A stretch of DNA of 64,000 bases from Roseovarius sp. (GTDB taxonomy: Bacteria; Pseudomonadota; Alphaproteobacteria; Rhodobacterales; Rhodobacteraceae), in assembly GCA_021775255.1 (NCBI GenBank), contig JAJFIA010000022.1:20007-84006 (forward strand), read 5' to 3'. Made by a program: the position numbers and the translations under genes. This document shows, piece by piece, positions 17,832-26,469 of the stretch (within the stretch, counting starts at the first letter, position 1; the number at the start of each line of letters is the position of its first letter). Under the pieces are notes generated by a model that had not been told where the DNA came from, ran no database searches, and saw only the letters and a list, made by a program, of their open reading frames with translations.

Positions 17832-20248
17832 CACATGCCCCTCCGGCCGAGCGAGACCGCGCGAGCGATGTCGGCCGCGACCTGCGTGCGCGATTGTCGG
17901 AAGCTTTCAGCGTCGCGCGCCATGATGGTGACGTTGACGCCGCCACCCGTGCCGTAGCTCTGTGCTTCACGCCGCGACAGCACCCGCTCGCCCCGCTGCA
18001 GGATTGCGGGCACCTCGTCGTGGCGAAGTCCGGCCATACCGCCGGAATGCATCCGGGGCGCAGCGGCGAATGCCATGGCCGGGACCATCCTGCCTGGCGC
18101 GGAGGCACCTACCATGCCGCCCGCATGCAAGATGTTTGCGAAGATCCCTCCCGCACCGCCGAGCGCACCGGAGAGCGCATTGGCGATCGGCCCAAGAATG
18201 AATCGACGTGCCGCCAGCTTGGCGAGATCGGCCAGCAGCGAGGTGACCAGATCGCGGAAGTCCAGCTTGCCGGTCTTGACGAACTCGCCGACTGCGTTCT
18301 CAGCCGACTGAAATGCACCAACCAGCGCCTGGCCGATATCACCGCCGATATCGCGGGCCTTGCTGGCATAGTCACTGAGCGCGGCAGTGACCGCCTGCCA
18401 GCCAGTAACGGCGGCTTCGGTATTGGGTTCGGCGGCGGCCGCTGCAGCCCCGGCCGCTGCTCCTGCACCCGTAGCCGCACGTCCAGCATCGCCAAGCGCT
18501 GTCTCCAAACGCTCAGCCGCGCCAGTCGCCTCAGTCAGCGCGTCAGCGCCACCCTCACTGCTGCCCTGCACCGCGTCACGCAGGGCCTGCCAGCTGGCGA
18601 GTGGCGCACGCGCGCCTTCGGCCAAATCCTGCGCGGCACCGCGATAGGTATTGGCTGTGGCAAGGGCGGTATTGGCCGCTGCAGTAAGTCCAAGATCGGG
18701 GGCCGTGAGCGGATTGTCCGCAAAAGCCCGGTCGAAGGCGGATTGCGCGGCGGTGGTCGCGGCCGTCGCGGCACCCTCGAAGCGGTTCTCGATCTGACCC
18801 AACTCAAGATCGGGGATGATCGAGATGCGCCGCTCGGATCCGAGCGCTTCGAGCCCCTGGTTAATCCCGCCGATGAAGCGGTTGATGCGCGAGACCACGC
18901 CGTTCAGCATCGCCTCGACGCCGTCAACCAGGCTGTTGGCGGCCTGAAACGCCAGATCACCGATGGCGGCGGGGAGCAGGCCCCAGATCGCCTTGATCGC
19001 CTCGTAGGCCCCATCGAAGGTGTTCGCTGCCGTGTTGCCAAAGGCCACAACGCTCTCGATGGCGCTCTGCATGCCGGAGGCGGCATCGGCTTTCAGGTCG
19101 AAGAACATCGCCGTCGCCGCCGCCCCCGCTGCAGCAGCTCCCATCTCGATACGGTCCCAGACCTCGACGGCGAGGTCCTTCAGGAGCGACATCGCTTCGC
19201 CAAAGCCACCAGCGCCCGACACAAGGCGCGTGAACTGATAGACAAGCTCGCCCGCGCCGACGATCAAAGCGCCGATACCCGTGCGGATCAGCGCGCCACG
19301 CAGAAGGACAAGCGCTGTGGCAAGCCCGCGAACCGACAACGCTGCCGCCGCCATTCCGGCGACCCAGCGACCCGCGAGGAAGGCCGCGAAGGTCGCGGCG
19401 TAGGTGGTCAGGCGGCCGATATTGTCGAGGAGCCCGCGAATGGCGATGCCGAGCGGACCAGTGCGGCTGGCGACCGCAGCCATGGCGTTGGCGACGGCTT
19501 CCAGTGCCGGTGCGGCGGCGACCGCGAGCTGGTTCGCTAGCCCGCGCCAGATCAGGCCGAGCCGCGAGATGGCGTCGTTGGTTCGCTCGATCTGGTCAGC
19601 ATCCTGTTCGGAAACAACCACACCAAAGGCCATTACATCCTCCGTCGCCTGGCGAAGCGTCGCGGTGTCGATCCGCGACATGGCGATGGAGCCTTCTTCG
19701 CCGAAGAGCTGCCCAGCGACGGCCGCCCGCTCGGCGGCGGGCACAAATTCCTCGATGGCCGCGTTGATCGCCCCCACCCGCTGATCCAACGGCAGGGAAA
19801 TCAGGTCGGCAGCCGACAGCCCCAGCCGGTCCAGCGCATCGGCAGCGGGACCAGTCCCGGCGGCCGCTTGGCTCAGCCGTCGTGTCAGATCCTTGGTAGC
19901 CTGCTCGATGCCGGACATCGACACACCAGCCAGCTCGCCCGCGCGCTCCAGCGTCTGGATCGAGGCGACAGTAGTCCCGAGCGACTGCGCCAGCTTGGCC
20001 TGCGCATCGACCGTTTGCAGACCGGACCGGACCATTGCCACACCAGCGGCGGCAGCGGCTGCCACGGCGGCGGCGGCAGCCACAGCGACACGGCGAGAAA
20101 ACGCAGCTAGACGGGCGTTGGCCGCCTCCATCTCCCGGCTGAGCCGCCCGAAGCCACGCGCTCCGGCCTCGCCGACACCTTCCAGTTCGGCGCGCACCTG
20201 TCGGCCGCCGACGGCCGCGAGGCGGACGCTGACCCTCTTCTCAGCCAT
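17831..20248 (-). CDS. Phage tail tape-measure protein
   Basis: An 805-residue, Ala-rich, helical protein. The N-terminal 300 residues include a very hydrophobic Ala/Val stretch (about 53-73) and a FGEEGSIAMSRIDTATLR segment typical of tape measures. Two or more further hydrophobic stretches occur near 280-320. The C-terminus has the small Gly/Met-rich repeat region (ILHAGGMVGASAPGR, MHSGGMAGLRHDEVPAILQRGERVLS) seen in lambda-H-like proteins. It sets tail length and is ejected with DNA. Its ATG overlaps the stop of the frameshifted chaperone extension by eight bases, as G-T and H are linked in lambda. Confidence 0.88.
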   Translation of the reverse strand: MAEKRVSVRLAAVGGRQVRAELEGVGEAGARGFGRLSREMEAANARLAAFSRRVAVAAAAAVAAAAAAGVAMVRSGLQTVDAQAKLAQSLGTTVASIQTLERAGELAGVSMSGIEQATKDLTRRLSQAAAGTGPAADALDRLGLSAADLISLPLDQRVGAINAAIEEFVPAAERAAVAGQLFGEEGSIAMSRIDTATLRQATEDVMAFGVVVSEQDADQIERTNDAISRLGLIWRGLANQLAVAAAPALEAVANAMAAVASRTGPLGIAIRGLLDNIGRLTTYAATFAAFLAGRWVAGMAAAALSVRGLATALVLLRGALIRTGIGALIVGAGELVYQFTRLVSGAGGFGEAMSLLKDLAVEVWDRIEMGAAAAGAAATAMFFDLKADAASGMQSAIESVVAFGNTAANTFDGAYEAIKAIWGLLPAAIGDLAFQAANSLVDGVEAMLNGVVSRINRFIGGINQGLEALGSERRISIIPDLELGQIENRFEGAATAATTAAQSAFDRAFADNPLTAPDLGLTAAANTALATANTYRGAAQDLAEGARAPLASWQALRDAVQGSSEGGADALTEATGAAERLETALGDAGRAATGAGAAAGAAAAAAEPNTEAAVTGWQAVTAALSDYASKARDIGGDIGQALVGAFQSAENAVGEFVKTGKLDFRDLVTSLLADLAKLAARRFILGPIANALSGALGGAGGIFANILHAGGMVGASAPGRMVPAMAFAAAPRMHSGGMAGLRHDEVPAILQRGERVLSRREAQSYGTGGGVNVTIMARDAESFRQSRTQVAADIARAVSLGRRGM

Positions 20249-20905
20249 GGGAATGATCCATCTGTTCGTTGAGCTTGGCCACCATCACCGTCTCGATCAC
20301 GGGCAGCAGTTCGGCCATGGCGAGCGGTGGGACGCCGAGAGCATCGCCAAGCGCCAGTGCCGCTGACATGTCCCATCCGACGACGGCGCCAGGCAGCACT
20401 CGGAGCTGGCCGCCGAGACGGCCGACGAGGTCCCATACCTGCCAGCCTTCCGGCGTTTCCGGACGGTTCAGCCGCGCCGGGCAGTCCTGGCACGCTTGCG
20501 GGCAGGCTTGGCAGTATCCGTCGCCCCCGCCGAAGGACCATTCGGCGAGAGCGCGGAGACGTTTTTTTCCTGTTCCAGCAGCAGGCCCTTTGAGACGAAA
20601 GTCAGCTGGAAGGCCTCGAAGATCGGCCAGACGTCGAGCAGCGCGTCGATTGCCGCCGGGCTCGAGTCGATGGGATTGCCGTCGGCGTCGCCGATACCCT
20701 CCCAGGCGAGCACCGCCCGCCGCGCCAGCGCCTTGGCGAAGGCGACAGCGCGTTCCTCGTCGGAGGCCTCCTCAGGCACCGCTTCGACGGCGGGATCGCT
20801 GCGGGTCGCCACCATCAGCGCGGTGGTCAGCGGTCGCAGCTGCACCCGGACGCCGGGCGCGAGGTCATGCCAGCGCGGCGCGTTCGTCAGATCGAGCGTC
20901 AGCAT
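20241..20905 (-). CDS. Frameshifted tail assembly chaperone (G-T-type fusion, -1 shift)
   Basis: The first 115 codons (20905-20561) are shared with the unshifted chaperone. At the A_AAA_AAC heptamer (20561-20567) a -1 slip moves translation into a frame that stays open for 106 more residues to a TGA at 20243-20241, giving a 221-residue protein. The extension includes EWSFGGGDGYCQACPQACQDC and a helical end (LGVPPLAMAELLPVIETVM). It has no plausible start or ribosome-binding site of its own and ends overlapping the tape-measure ATG, exactly where lambda gpGT ends. In lambda the fusion loads tail-tube subunits on the tape measure. That the slip occurs here is inferred. Confidence 0.75.
20468..20905 (-). 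CDS. Tail assembly chaperone, unshifted form (G-like)
   Basis: The 145-residue product starts at the ATG at 20905 (MLTLDLTNAPRWHDL), in a TGATG overlap with the tail-tube stop and with GGAGA seven bases upstream. It begins with a beta-rich part, has a helical core (AVAFAKALARRAVLAWEGIGD) and ends in a basic tail (AKPARKRARTARRG) after the slippery site. It is placed between tail tube and tape measure, the standard chaperone position. The longer form is described separately. Confidence 0.75.
   Translation of the reverse strand: MLTLDLTNAPRWHDLAPGVRVQLRPLTTALMVATRSDPAVEAVPEEASDEERAVAFAKALARRAVLAWEGIGDADGNPIDSSPAAIDALLDVWPIFEAFQLTFVSKGLLLEQEKNVSALSPNGPSAGATDTAKPARKRARTARRG
20561..20567 (-). promoter_or_regulatory. 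Programmed -1 ribosomal frameshift site
   Basis: On minus the sequence reads GAA AAA AAC in the zero frame, so the heptamer A_AAA_AAC has the canonical X_XXY_YYZ phasing. It lies in the tail-chaperone gene in a run of seven A residues, and the -1 frame downstream is open to the tape-measure start. No stimulator structure was worked out; the GC-rich sequence after it could fold. Confidence 0.8.
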
Positions 20906-21843
20906 CAATATGTCTCCACGTCGTTCACGAGTGTTGCGGTGCACATCCGGCCGATCACGCTGTCGCGCGCAGCCTGCCAGTCGAATGTCGCCTGCACGCC
21001 CTGCGGCCCGGAAATCTCGATGCGCGGGCGCGGCAGGTAGACGGCATGCACAGTGAAGGTGAAGCTCTCGCCAGAGGGCAGCACATAGGCGAACTCAAGC
21101 TCGCAGGGATCACCGTTGATCGCTTGTGTCACCAACGTCTGATCGGCGAAGCGCACCTCGATGGAGCCAGTCAGCGCGGCGATGGAGGGGTCTGCCCCGT
21201 CGATCCGGCCGTCCGAACGGATGGTCTCGATCCGGTCGAGGTTGTTGGCATAGGTGATGTCGGCAGAGACCACATTGCCGAGGGCCGACCCGTTGCGGGT
21301 GATCGCGCCGTTGAAATGCCCGAAGCGCTGCAGATCCAACGCAGCGGGCGTTCCGGCACTGGTCGTCGTGCCCACGGTCTCGCCCTGTGCCACGAGCCGC
21401 GCGGTCGCGGTCAAAAGGCCGGATCGCTGCATTTGCCAGTTGATCTGGTCGAGTACGCAGCCGGAATACATCGCAAAACGCGGGATCTCGGGCATGCCGG
21501 TCTCGATCGACATGCTGGGCAGCGTCCACGCGCCCGACTGAAACTCGTGCGTCCAGGGACCGGTGCCGGTCGTAGTCGGGTCGCCAAAGGCCGCCTTCAA
21601 CCAGAACCCGAAGGCCTCAGCGTCGAGCGGCACGACGACATCGCCGTCCGCCGTTACCGCATCCTTGATGGGCGCCAGCGGATCGCGGCCGTAACCCAAA
21701 AGTTCCGAATTGAGCAGCGGCTGCTCCGCGCCGAGCGAAGTGCTGGCGAATGGCATTTTCGTAAAACCGCCCACGGGGGGCGTTCCATAGGTCGTCTCAA
21801 ACGCAAGCGCCATCTGCGCCCGCGCCCCTTGGGCTCGTGCCAT
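20905..21843 (-). CDS. Phage tail tube protein
   Basis: A 312-residue, beta-rich protein. The N-terminus (AQGARAQMALAFETTYGTPP, FTKMPFASTSLGAEQPLL) and later GMPEIPRFAMYSGCVLDQINWQ are typical of the Phage_tube_2-type major tail proteins of siphoviruses, with an extra Ig-like C-terminal part (EISGPQGVQATFDWQ). Hundreds of copies stack to form the tube. It sits between tail terminator and assembly chaperone, the usual order. Confidence 0.82.
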   Translation of the reverse strand: MARAQGARAQMALAFETTYGTPPVGGFTKMPFASTSLGAEQPLLNSELLGYGRDPLAPIKDAVTADGDVVVPLDAEAFGFWLKAAFGDPTTTGTGPWTHEFQSGAWTLPSMSIETGMPEIPRFAMYSGCVLDQINWQMQRSGLLTATARLVAQGETVGTTTSAGTPAALDLQRFGHFNGAITRNGSALGNVVSADITYANNLDRIETIRSDGRIDGADPSIAALTGSIEVRFADQTLVTQAINGDPCELEFAYVLPSGESFTFTVHAVYLPRPRIEISGPQGVQATFDWQAARDSVIGRMCTATLVNDVETY

Positions 21844-21867
21844 GTTCTTCTCCTTGGATTGTCGGGA

Positions 21868-22287
21868 TCAGCCGAGCGGGTCGGCCGTTGAATAGTGCAG
21901 CAACACCGGAATGACGGCTGCCTTCAGGCTGGCCGCGCCCTCAACCGGCAGATCGACCGGTCGCGGTGCTTCCGCCTCGACCCAGTCGCAGAGGCCGCTT
22001 AGCGTTCGGTCCGCTGCAATGACCACACCAATGCTGTTGGTCAGCGTGTCGAAGGCGGCGTCACGGTCAGTACCTTGCACGACAGCTTCGATCTCGGCGC
22101 GGTGCTGGTAATGGTAGCGTAGCGGCGAGAGCGTGACTTCGGGCTCCCCCGGCTCGCCGTCGCGCAGGATCAGCAGGCCATCGGTCGGAATGCGCTCGGG
22201 CAGCACCTCACCACGCAGGGCCGTGGCGGGCAGCGCCGAAAGCCGCGCGTGCAGCGCGGTGAGGATGGTTTCGCGGGGTGTAGGCAT
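21868..22287 (-). CDS. Tail terminator / tail completion protein
   Basis: A 139-residue protein beginning PTPRETILTALHARLSALPAT, a start common in the gpU-like tail-terminator group (sometimes misnamed acyl-CoA transferase). It has an alternating strand pattern (GLLILRDGEPGEPEVTLSP) and ends in AAVIPVLLHYSTADPLG. It would cap the tail tube and dock it to the head. It is 25 bases from the tail-tube gene and is separated from the head genes by an inserted opposite-strand gene. Confidence 0.7.
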   Translation of the reverse strand: MPTPRETILTALHARLSALPATALRGEVLPERIPTDGLLILRDGEPGEPEVTLSPLRYHYQHRAEIEAVVQGTDRDAAFDTLTNSIGVVIAADRTLSGLCDWVEAEAPRPVDLPVEGAASLKAAVIPVLLHYSTADPLG

Positions 22288-22375
22288 CTATTGTATTGTC
22301 CGAGTCATTGAAGCAGAACGCGCGTCGTAAGCTCAGCTTGATCAACGATTTTTAGTCCCGCAGGGAGCAATCTGA

Positions 22376-22978
22376 ATGTTCTATCTAGACCTATATCCTG
22401 ATGACCCGCCTGGATATCATGCGCTTTCAACTTCGGCGGAATGGACAGCTTGGCTGATCTCCGCGGTACCGGCCGGGATTGATGGAGAAGTGAGGCGCAG
22501 ATTGGTCTCCAACCTTAAGCACATTTTGGTTGGCCTAGAGATGAAGGCTGGCTTGATCGTGCCGCATGGGGAACGGGTGTCTGGCAAGTCAGTTCTCTTT
22601 GAACCCTATTGCCAGATCATGACTTTCGAGTTCAGCGTTGGTATGTTTTCAGTCTGCGAGGGTCTGGGATCAATCCATCATCTCGCGGGAATTGGCGATG
22701 ACGGCTCCACCGGCGCGCGCGTCAATCCAAATGATTGGATTGCAGCTCTCACCAGAGAGTTTGACGGTACTGGAGCAGCGCATCTTGAAGTAAACGTTCG
22801 CCGTGTAAAAGAGGTTCGAGACAAAATACACCAAGATCGTCTCGGCGCACGGGCAAACATTGATTGGCACGACTTTGGCTACGCTGAAGCTTTTATTCCA
22901 TCCCGTGATGCGTTGCAGCCACTATTGCGAAAGCATTTGGATGCCGTGCCTGATCGTACCAACCTCTTACTCAGATAA
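22376..22978 (+). CDS. Unknown plus-strand gene inserted in the late operon (moron)
   Basis: A 200-residue protein of a type I do not recognise. It is the only plus-strand gene inside the 9.3-30.7 kb structural block and is less GC-rich than its neighbours. The start has a good GGGAGC. Visible features are an N-terminal MFYLDLYPDDPPGYHAL, a helical middle with VSNLKHILVGLEMKAGL and a C-terminal RVKEVRDKIHQDRLG followed by FIPSRDALQPLLRKHLD. The R-x3-R-x-K-x-H region could be helical binding surface, but no catalytic motif is clear. By position it is a cargo gene expressed independently in the lysogen, possibly superinfection exclusion or defence. Confidence 0.6.
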   Translation: MFYLDLYPDDPPGYHALSTSAEWTAWLISAVPAGIDGEVRRRLVSNLKHILVGLEMKAGLIVPHGERVSGKSVLFEPYCQIMTFEFSVGMFSVCEGLGSIHHLAGIGDDGSTGARVNPNDWIAALTREFDGTGAAHLEVNVRRVKEVRDKIHQDRLGARANIDWHDFGYAEAFIPSRDALQPLLRKHLDAVPDRTNLLLR

Positions 22979-23015
22979 ACTAAAAGCGTCTGACAATCCG
23001 GATTGAAGAGCTGCG

Positions 23016-23642
23016 TTATCGACCCTCCACCCAATTCGCGACGATCAGCCCCGGCACGCTGTCGAGCGCCCTCTCGGCGTCGCGGTCGAGATTGAGCCGC
23101 TTCGGCAGCTTGACCTGCGGCACCAGAAGGAAGATCGGCGCGGTGACCTTTCCGCGCCCAGTCTTTGATCGGGAGACCACCGCCTGACCCTTCGTATTCA
23201 GCCGCCCCTCTGCCACCAGCAGGCTAGGGCCCGTCCGCCGATAGACAAACCGCAGGCGCAGCCCGCGTCGGCGTTCCCATTCGCCGGGCGTGATCCGGCC
23301 ACCACGGGTGGATTTGCCTGCGGCGGGCAACGGAATTGCCAGCCAGAACCCGTCCTTCGAGCGGATCAGTGGGCCGGTATCGTGAGCGCCGACAATCACC
23401 GGTGCCTTGGACCAGACCAGCGCCGCCGCATCAAGGCTTTCGCCCGACCGCGGAAAGTTCTGGTTGCGGATCGAATTTGCCAGCCGTCGTCCGAGCCCCG
23501 CGCCAGTAATCTGGGTGCGCCAGGCAGTCTTGAGCCCGGCTCCGGCCTCGCGCATGGCAGCTGTCACCGCACGTTCGCCCGCCGCGACCTCGGCCACCAT
23601 CATCGCGACGATGTCGGGATCGATGTCGAGCTTTAGTCTCAC
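23016..23642 (-). CDS. DUF6441 minor tail / tail completion protein
   Basis: A 208-residue basic protein. The opening (MRLKLDIDPDIVAMMVAEVAAGERAVTAAMREAG) and the later RRLANSIRNQNFPRSGESLDAAALVWSKAP match the DUF6441 phage family as I recall it, which lies between head-closure and tail-terminator genes and probably does the job of HK97 gp10/lambda Z. Its ATG overlaps the stop of the upstream head-tail gene as ATGA (23639-23642). Confidence 0.65.
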   Translation of the reverse strand: MRLKLDIDPDIVAMMVAEVAAGERAVTAAMREAGAGLKTAWRTQITGAGLGRRLANSIRNQNFPRSGESLDAAALVWSKAPVIVGAHDTGPLIRSKDGFWLAIPLPAAGKSTRGGRITPGEWERRRGLRLRFVYRRTGPSLLVAEGRLNTKGQAVVSRSKTGRGKVTAPIFLLVPQVKLPKRLNLDRDAERALDSVPGLIVANWVEGR

Positions 23643-23950
23643 GCGGGCCTCAGATCGACGGTCCAGACCAGCCGCTCGCGGTCGCGGACTGGCTCACCCT
23701 GAATGAGGAAGGCATCGCCGTCCATTTCCAAGCGGTCACCCGGACGCGGGGCCGGAACCTCCGCGACGCGCAGGTCGATCCGGGTCGTTTCCGACCAGAG
23801 CCGGGCATCGCCGAAGTCGGTGATCGCATCAGCCTGCCGCGAGACGACGCGCACCAGCATGGGCGCGCCGCCGTCGGAGGTGTAGATCGCCTCTTGCCCG
23901 ATGTTCGGGTCGGCGAATAGCAAGTCGACGGCGGTGTCGAAGGCAGACAT
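23639..23950 (-). CDS. Head-tail connector / head closure protein
   Basis: A 103-residue protein from the ATG at 23950, which sits in a TGATG overlap with the capsid stop (the frame extends upstream only inside the capsid gene). It is beta-rich with IDLRVAEVPAPRPGDRLEMDGDAFLIQGEPVRD, the pattern of small head-closure/stopper proteins that seal the connector after packaging. Family assignment rests on size, pattern and position between capsid and DUF6441. Confidence 0.6.
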   Translation of the reverse strand: MSAFDTAVDLLFADPNIGQEAIYTSDGGAPMLVRVVSRQADAITDFGDARLWSETTRIDLRVAEVPAPRPGDRLEMDGDAFLIQGEPVRDRERLVWTVDLRPA

Positions 23951-24963
23951 CACGTACGCCGGGCGCTGCGCAGAACCTGCGGCCGGGTGCAGATCGGGAG
24001 CGGATTGCTCTCGATCTCGAGCCGCACCCATTCGTCACGGTCCCGATCTGGGATCGTGCGGGCGTAGAGCGGCAGTCCCAGAGTATTGACCGTCTCGAAG
24101 GTGTCGGCGGGGGCATGGTAGATCTCGAACAGGCCCTCTACACCTTCGGGATAGAAGAAGGCCTTGTCGGTCGGCACGCCAAAGCCCGCCCCACCCCGGT
24201 AGCGGCGGAAGGTAATACCGCCAAAGCTGACCTCGTCGGCAACCCGGCCGCGCAGATCGGCAGCGGCGGCCGTGTTGAGATAGGTCTCGCGCACCTCCTT
24301 GTGGGCAATGAGATCAGCGAAGAAGGCCGAGCCGCATTCAGCGCGGACCTGCACGGCCCCGGCGGCAAGCCCGCCCATGCTGTCTTCGACGCTTTCGATC
24401 AGTGCCTGGCAGCGCTTGCGCAGCGCCCCAGAGCCCGGGGTCGCATTGTCGAGATCAAAATCGATCTCGGCGGCGGGCGTAATGGCGAACTCGGTGAAGT
24501 AGTTGATCACTGTGGCGCTGTCCTTGGGATCCTTCACGATGCCCTGAATGCCGTTCAGCAGGTGATATTCGAACGTCGCCTCCGCATCCTGGCGCAAACG
24601 GCCAAGCTTTCGGGCAACCTCGCTTTGCACCTGCTGGGTCGCACTTTCCGAGCCGAAGTCACGGATGCCCTGAATCTCAGAAGCCCAGAGCACGTCCTGC
24701 TTCTTGAACTGGCGGCACACGAACGCGCGCATGTCGCGGCGCTCTGGGACCTGTTGCTCGGCAGCCGAGCCGCGTTCGGAGAACGGGATCAGCGACAGTG
24801 TGCCGTCCCGGCTCTCGATCACGACGGTGCGCGAGCGCACGCCACGCGGTGAGAACAGGCTGGCGCCTGACAGGATCGCTGGCTTGAAGGGGATGTTTTC
24901 CAGCGCGCGGGTGAGTTCGATGATGGTGAAGGCATCGCCTTCGAAGATATCCATGGTGGTCAT
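23950..24963 (-). CDS. Major capsid protein, lambda gpE family
   Basis: The true start is the ATG at 24963 (MTTMDIFEGDAFTI), with AAAGGAGG upstream; the open frame to 25263 overlaps the decoration gene. The 337-residue product shows the gpE features: FEGDAFTIIELTRALENIPFKPA at the start, the VWIESRDGTLSLIP-like strand, and a C-terminal YAPADTFETVNTLGLPLYAR segment. It forms the HK97-fold capsid shell. It is preceded by decoration protein and protease genes in lambda order. Confidence 0.88.
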   Translation of the reverse strand: MTTMDIFEGDAFTIIELTRALENIPFKPAILSGASLFSPRGVRSRTVVIESRDGTLSLIPFSERGSAAEQQVPERRDMRAFVCRQFKKQDVLWASEIQGIRDFGSESATQQVQSEVARKLGRLRQDAEATFEYHLLNGIQGIVKDPKDSATVINYFTEFAITPAAEIDFDLDNATPGSGALRKRCQALIESVEDSMGGLAAGAVQVRAECGSAFFADLIAHKEVRETYLNTAAAADLRGRVADEVSFGGITFRRYRGGAGFGVPTDKAFFYPEGVEGLFEIYHAPADTFETVNTLGLPLYARTIPDRDRDEWVRLEIESNPLPICTRPQVLRSARRT

Positions 24964-24988
24964 GGGAATGCCTCCTTTGAGGGTTTGA

Positions 24989-25366
24989 TCAGCGGACGAG
25001 AATTCCGACCGCCAGCAGCGCGGCATGGGCGGCGGTGATCTCGCCCTCGCTGGGGGTGCCGACAAAGACGAGATCGTAGCGATTGACGACGGCGGGACCG
25101 CGAACCAGCGCAACGGCTGGCACATCGCCGCCTGTGGCGTCGGCCTTGCCCCAGAGCACCGCCACGGCGGTTTCCGTGCCATCGACGGCGGCGGGATCAT
25201 GGGCGGCATATTTGCCGGACGCGGTGATCTTGCCCAGCACGGTGCCCGGATCGAGCGTGGCAAACGCTGTTCCTGTGGCGACGGTGATGGTTTCGCGGGT
25301 GTAGTCGCGGAAGGCTTCCCAGACGAGGAAGCCTCCGGGATGGGTGGTCTCGGTAAGCGTGGTCAT
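24989..25366 (-). CDS. Head decoration protein, lambda gpD family
   Basis: A 125-residue protein with the gpD layout: a flexible N-terminus (MTTLTETTHPGGFLVWEA), RETITVATGTAFATLDPGTVLGKI and a C-terminal AAHAALLAVGILVR. Trimers of this family bind the expanded capsid and stabilise it. It lies between the maturation protease and the capsid gene. Confidence 0.85.
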   Translation of the reverse strand: MTTLTETTHPGGFLVWEAFRDYTRETITVATGTAFATLDPGTVLGKITASGKYAAHDPAAVDGTETAVAVLWGKADATGGDVPAVALVRGPAVVNRYDLVFVGTPSEGEITAAHAALLAVGILVR

Positions 25367-25370
25367 GAGG

Positions 25371-26465
25371 TTATCCTTTCAGCTTGAAGGTACGGGCGAC
25401 GATCTCGCCCCAGGGGCGGGCCGTCGTGGTCCGCCCGGGTTGCGGGTGATGGGCCGTGATTTCGGGTTCGGCCTCGGCTTTTGCCGCCAGAAGGGCCATG
25501 CGGACGTCGTCAAAGCTGGCGTCCTGTTCGAGGAAGCGCCCAGCCATCTGCGGCTGGCCTGCAAGGCGGCAGAGATCGACGACAGCGCGGGCATGGGTGA
25601 TCGCCTCGGCGCGGATCGCGGCGGGATCGGGCGGTGCGCCACTCGGAGTCGGGATCGGATCCGAAGGGCTGGGCATGTCGTCGGTGACACCATGCCCTTC
25701 CGGCTCGACAGGCGCCTCGTCGCTGTCCGCCTCGCCGGTGCCGTCGGCAGGTTCGACATCGTCGTCCAGGATGCTGTCGGTCTCTTGGTGCATGTTGATG
25801 CTTGTCTCTGGATTGGCTCCGGCCGGAACGCCCTTCGCCTCGATCGGAACACCCTCCGGGTCTGCCACAGCCACCGCCTCGACGAGGTCCGGCGGCGCAT
25901 TGCGGAACCGGCCGATGTCGAAGCGTGCGGCCATCCTCACAGGGTCCGCCAGCCGGTCCGCGAAGCCCGCCGCCACCGCATCGGCCGCATCGAACCACGT
26001 CTCAGCCGCCATCAGCGCTGCGATCTCGTCATCGGGTTTGCCGGATTTGGCGGCATATCCCCGAACGAGGCTGCCCGCGATCTTGTCGAGCGCATCGGCC
26101 ATGGCGCGCATGTCGCCCGCCGTGCCCATTGCCAGACCCGACGGGTCGTGGATCATCAGGAACGCATTTTCCGGCATGACAATCTCATCGCCCGCCATCG
26201 CGACATAGGACGCGGCCGAGGCGGCAATACCGTCGATCCAGACCGTGACCGTGCCCGCGTGCCGCTTCAGCGCATTGTAAATCGCCACCGCATCGAAGAC
26301 TGACCCACCGGGGCTGTTCAGCCGCAGATCTACCGGCGTCCCGTCAGACAGAGCGCCGAGTTCGGCAAGGAACCCCTTCGCCGAGACCCCATAGGCGCCG
26401 ATCTCGTCATAGATCGCCACTTCCGCGCCTGTTCCCCGGGCGCGGATCGCATACCAGCTTGTCAT
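25371..26465 (-). CDS. Head maturation protease, ClpP/S49-like (lambda gpC type)
   Basis: Read from the ATG at 26465 (MTSWYAIRARG), with CAGGAG upstream, the product has 364 residues. The ClpP-like core includes DLRLNSPGGSVFDAVAIYN, then GIAASAASYVAMAGDEIVMPENAFLMIHDP with the nucleophile Ser in AASAASY and the His in MIHDP. The C-terminal third is acidic, Pro-rich and variable and could act as scaffold, as lambda Nu3 nested in C does. It processes the portal/scaffold during head assembly. Confidence 0.87.
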   Translation of the reverse strand: MTSWYAIRARGTGAEVAIYDEIGAYGVSAKGFLAELGALSDGTPVDLRLNSPGGSVFDAVAIYNALKRHAGTVTVWIDGIAASAASYVAMAGDEIVMPENAFLMIHDPSGLAMGTAGDMRAMADALDKIAGSLVRGYAAKSGKPDDEIAALMAAETWFDAADAVAAGFADRLADPVRMAARFDIGRFRNAPPDLVEAVAVADPEGVPIEAKGVPAGANPETSINMHQETDSILDDDVEPADGTGEADSDEAPVEPEGHGVTDDMPSPSDPIPTPSGAPPDPAAIRAEAITHARAVVDLCRLAGQPQMAGRFLEQDASFDDVRMALLAAKAEAEPEITAHHPQPGRTTTARPWGEIVARTFKLKG

Positions 26466-26469
26466 ATTG

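Noticed and set aside
17894..19540. 548-codon plus-strand open frame opposite the tape-measure gene
   Set aside because: Antisense shadow of a long, GC-rich, repetitive coding region; no recognisable domain or start signal.
20269..21891. 540-codon plus-strand open frame opposite tail genes
   Set aside because: It spans three well-identified minus-strand tail genes and has a shadow-type composition.
24964..25263. Upstream extension of the capsid frame
   Set aside because: The extra 100 codons overlap the decoration gene, look like random GC-rich translation and the internal ATG at 24963 has a perfect ribosome-binding site.
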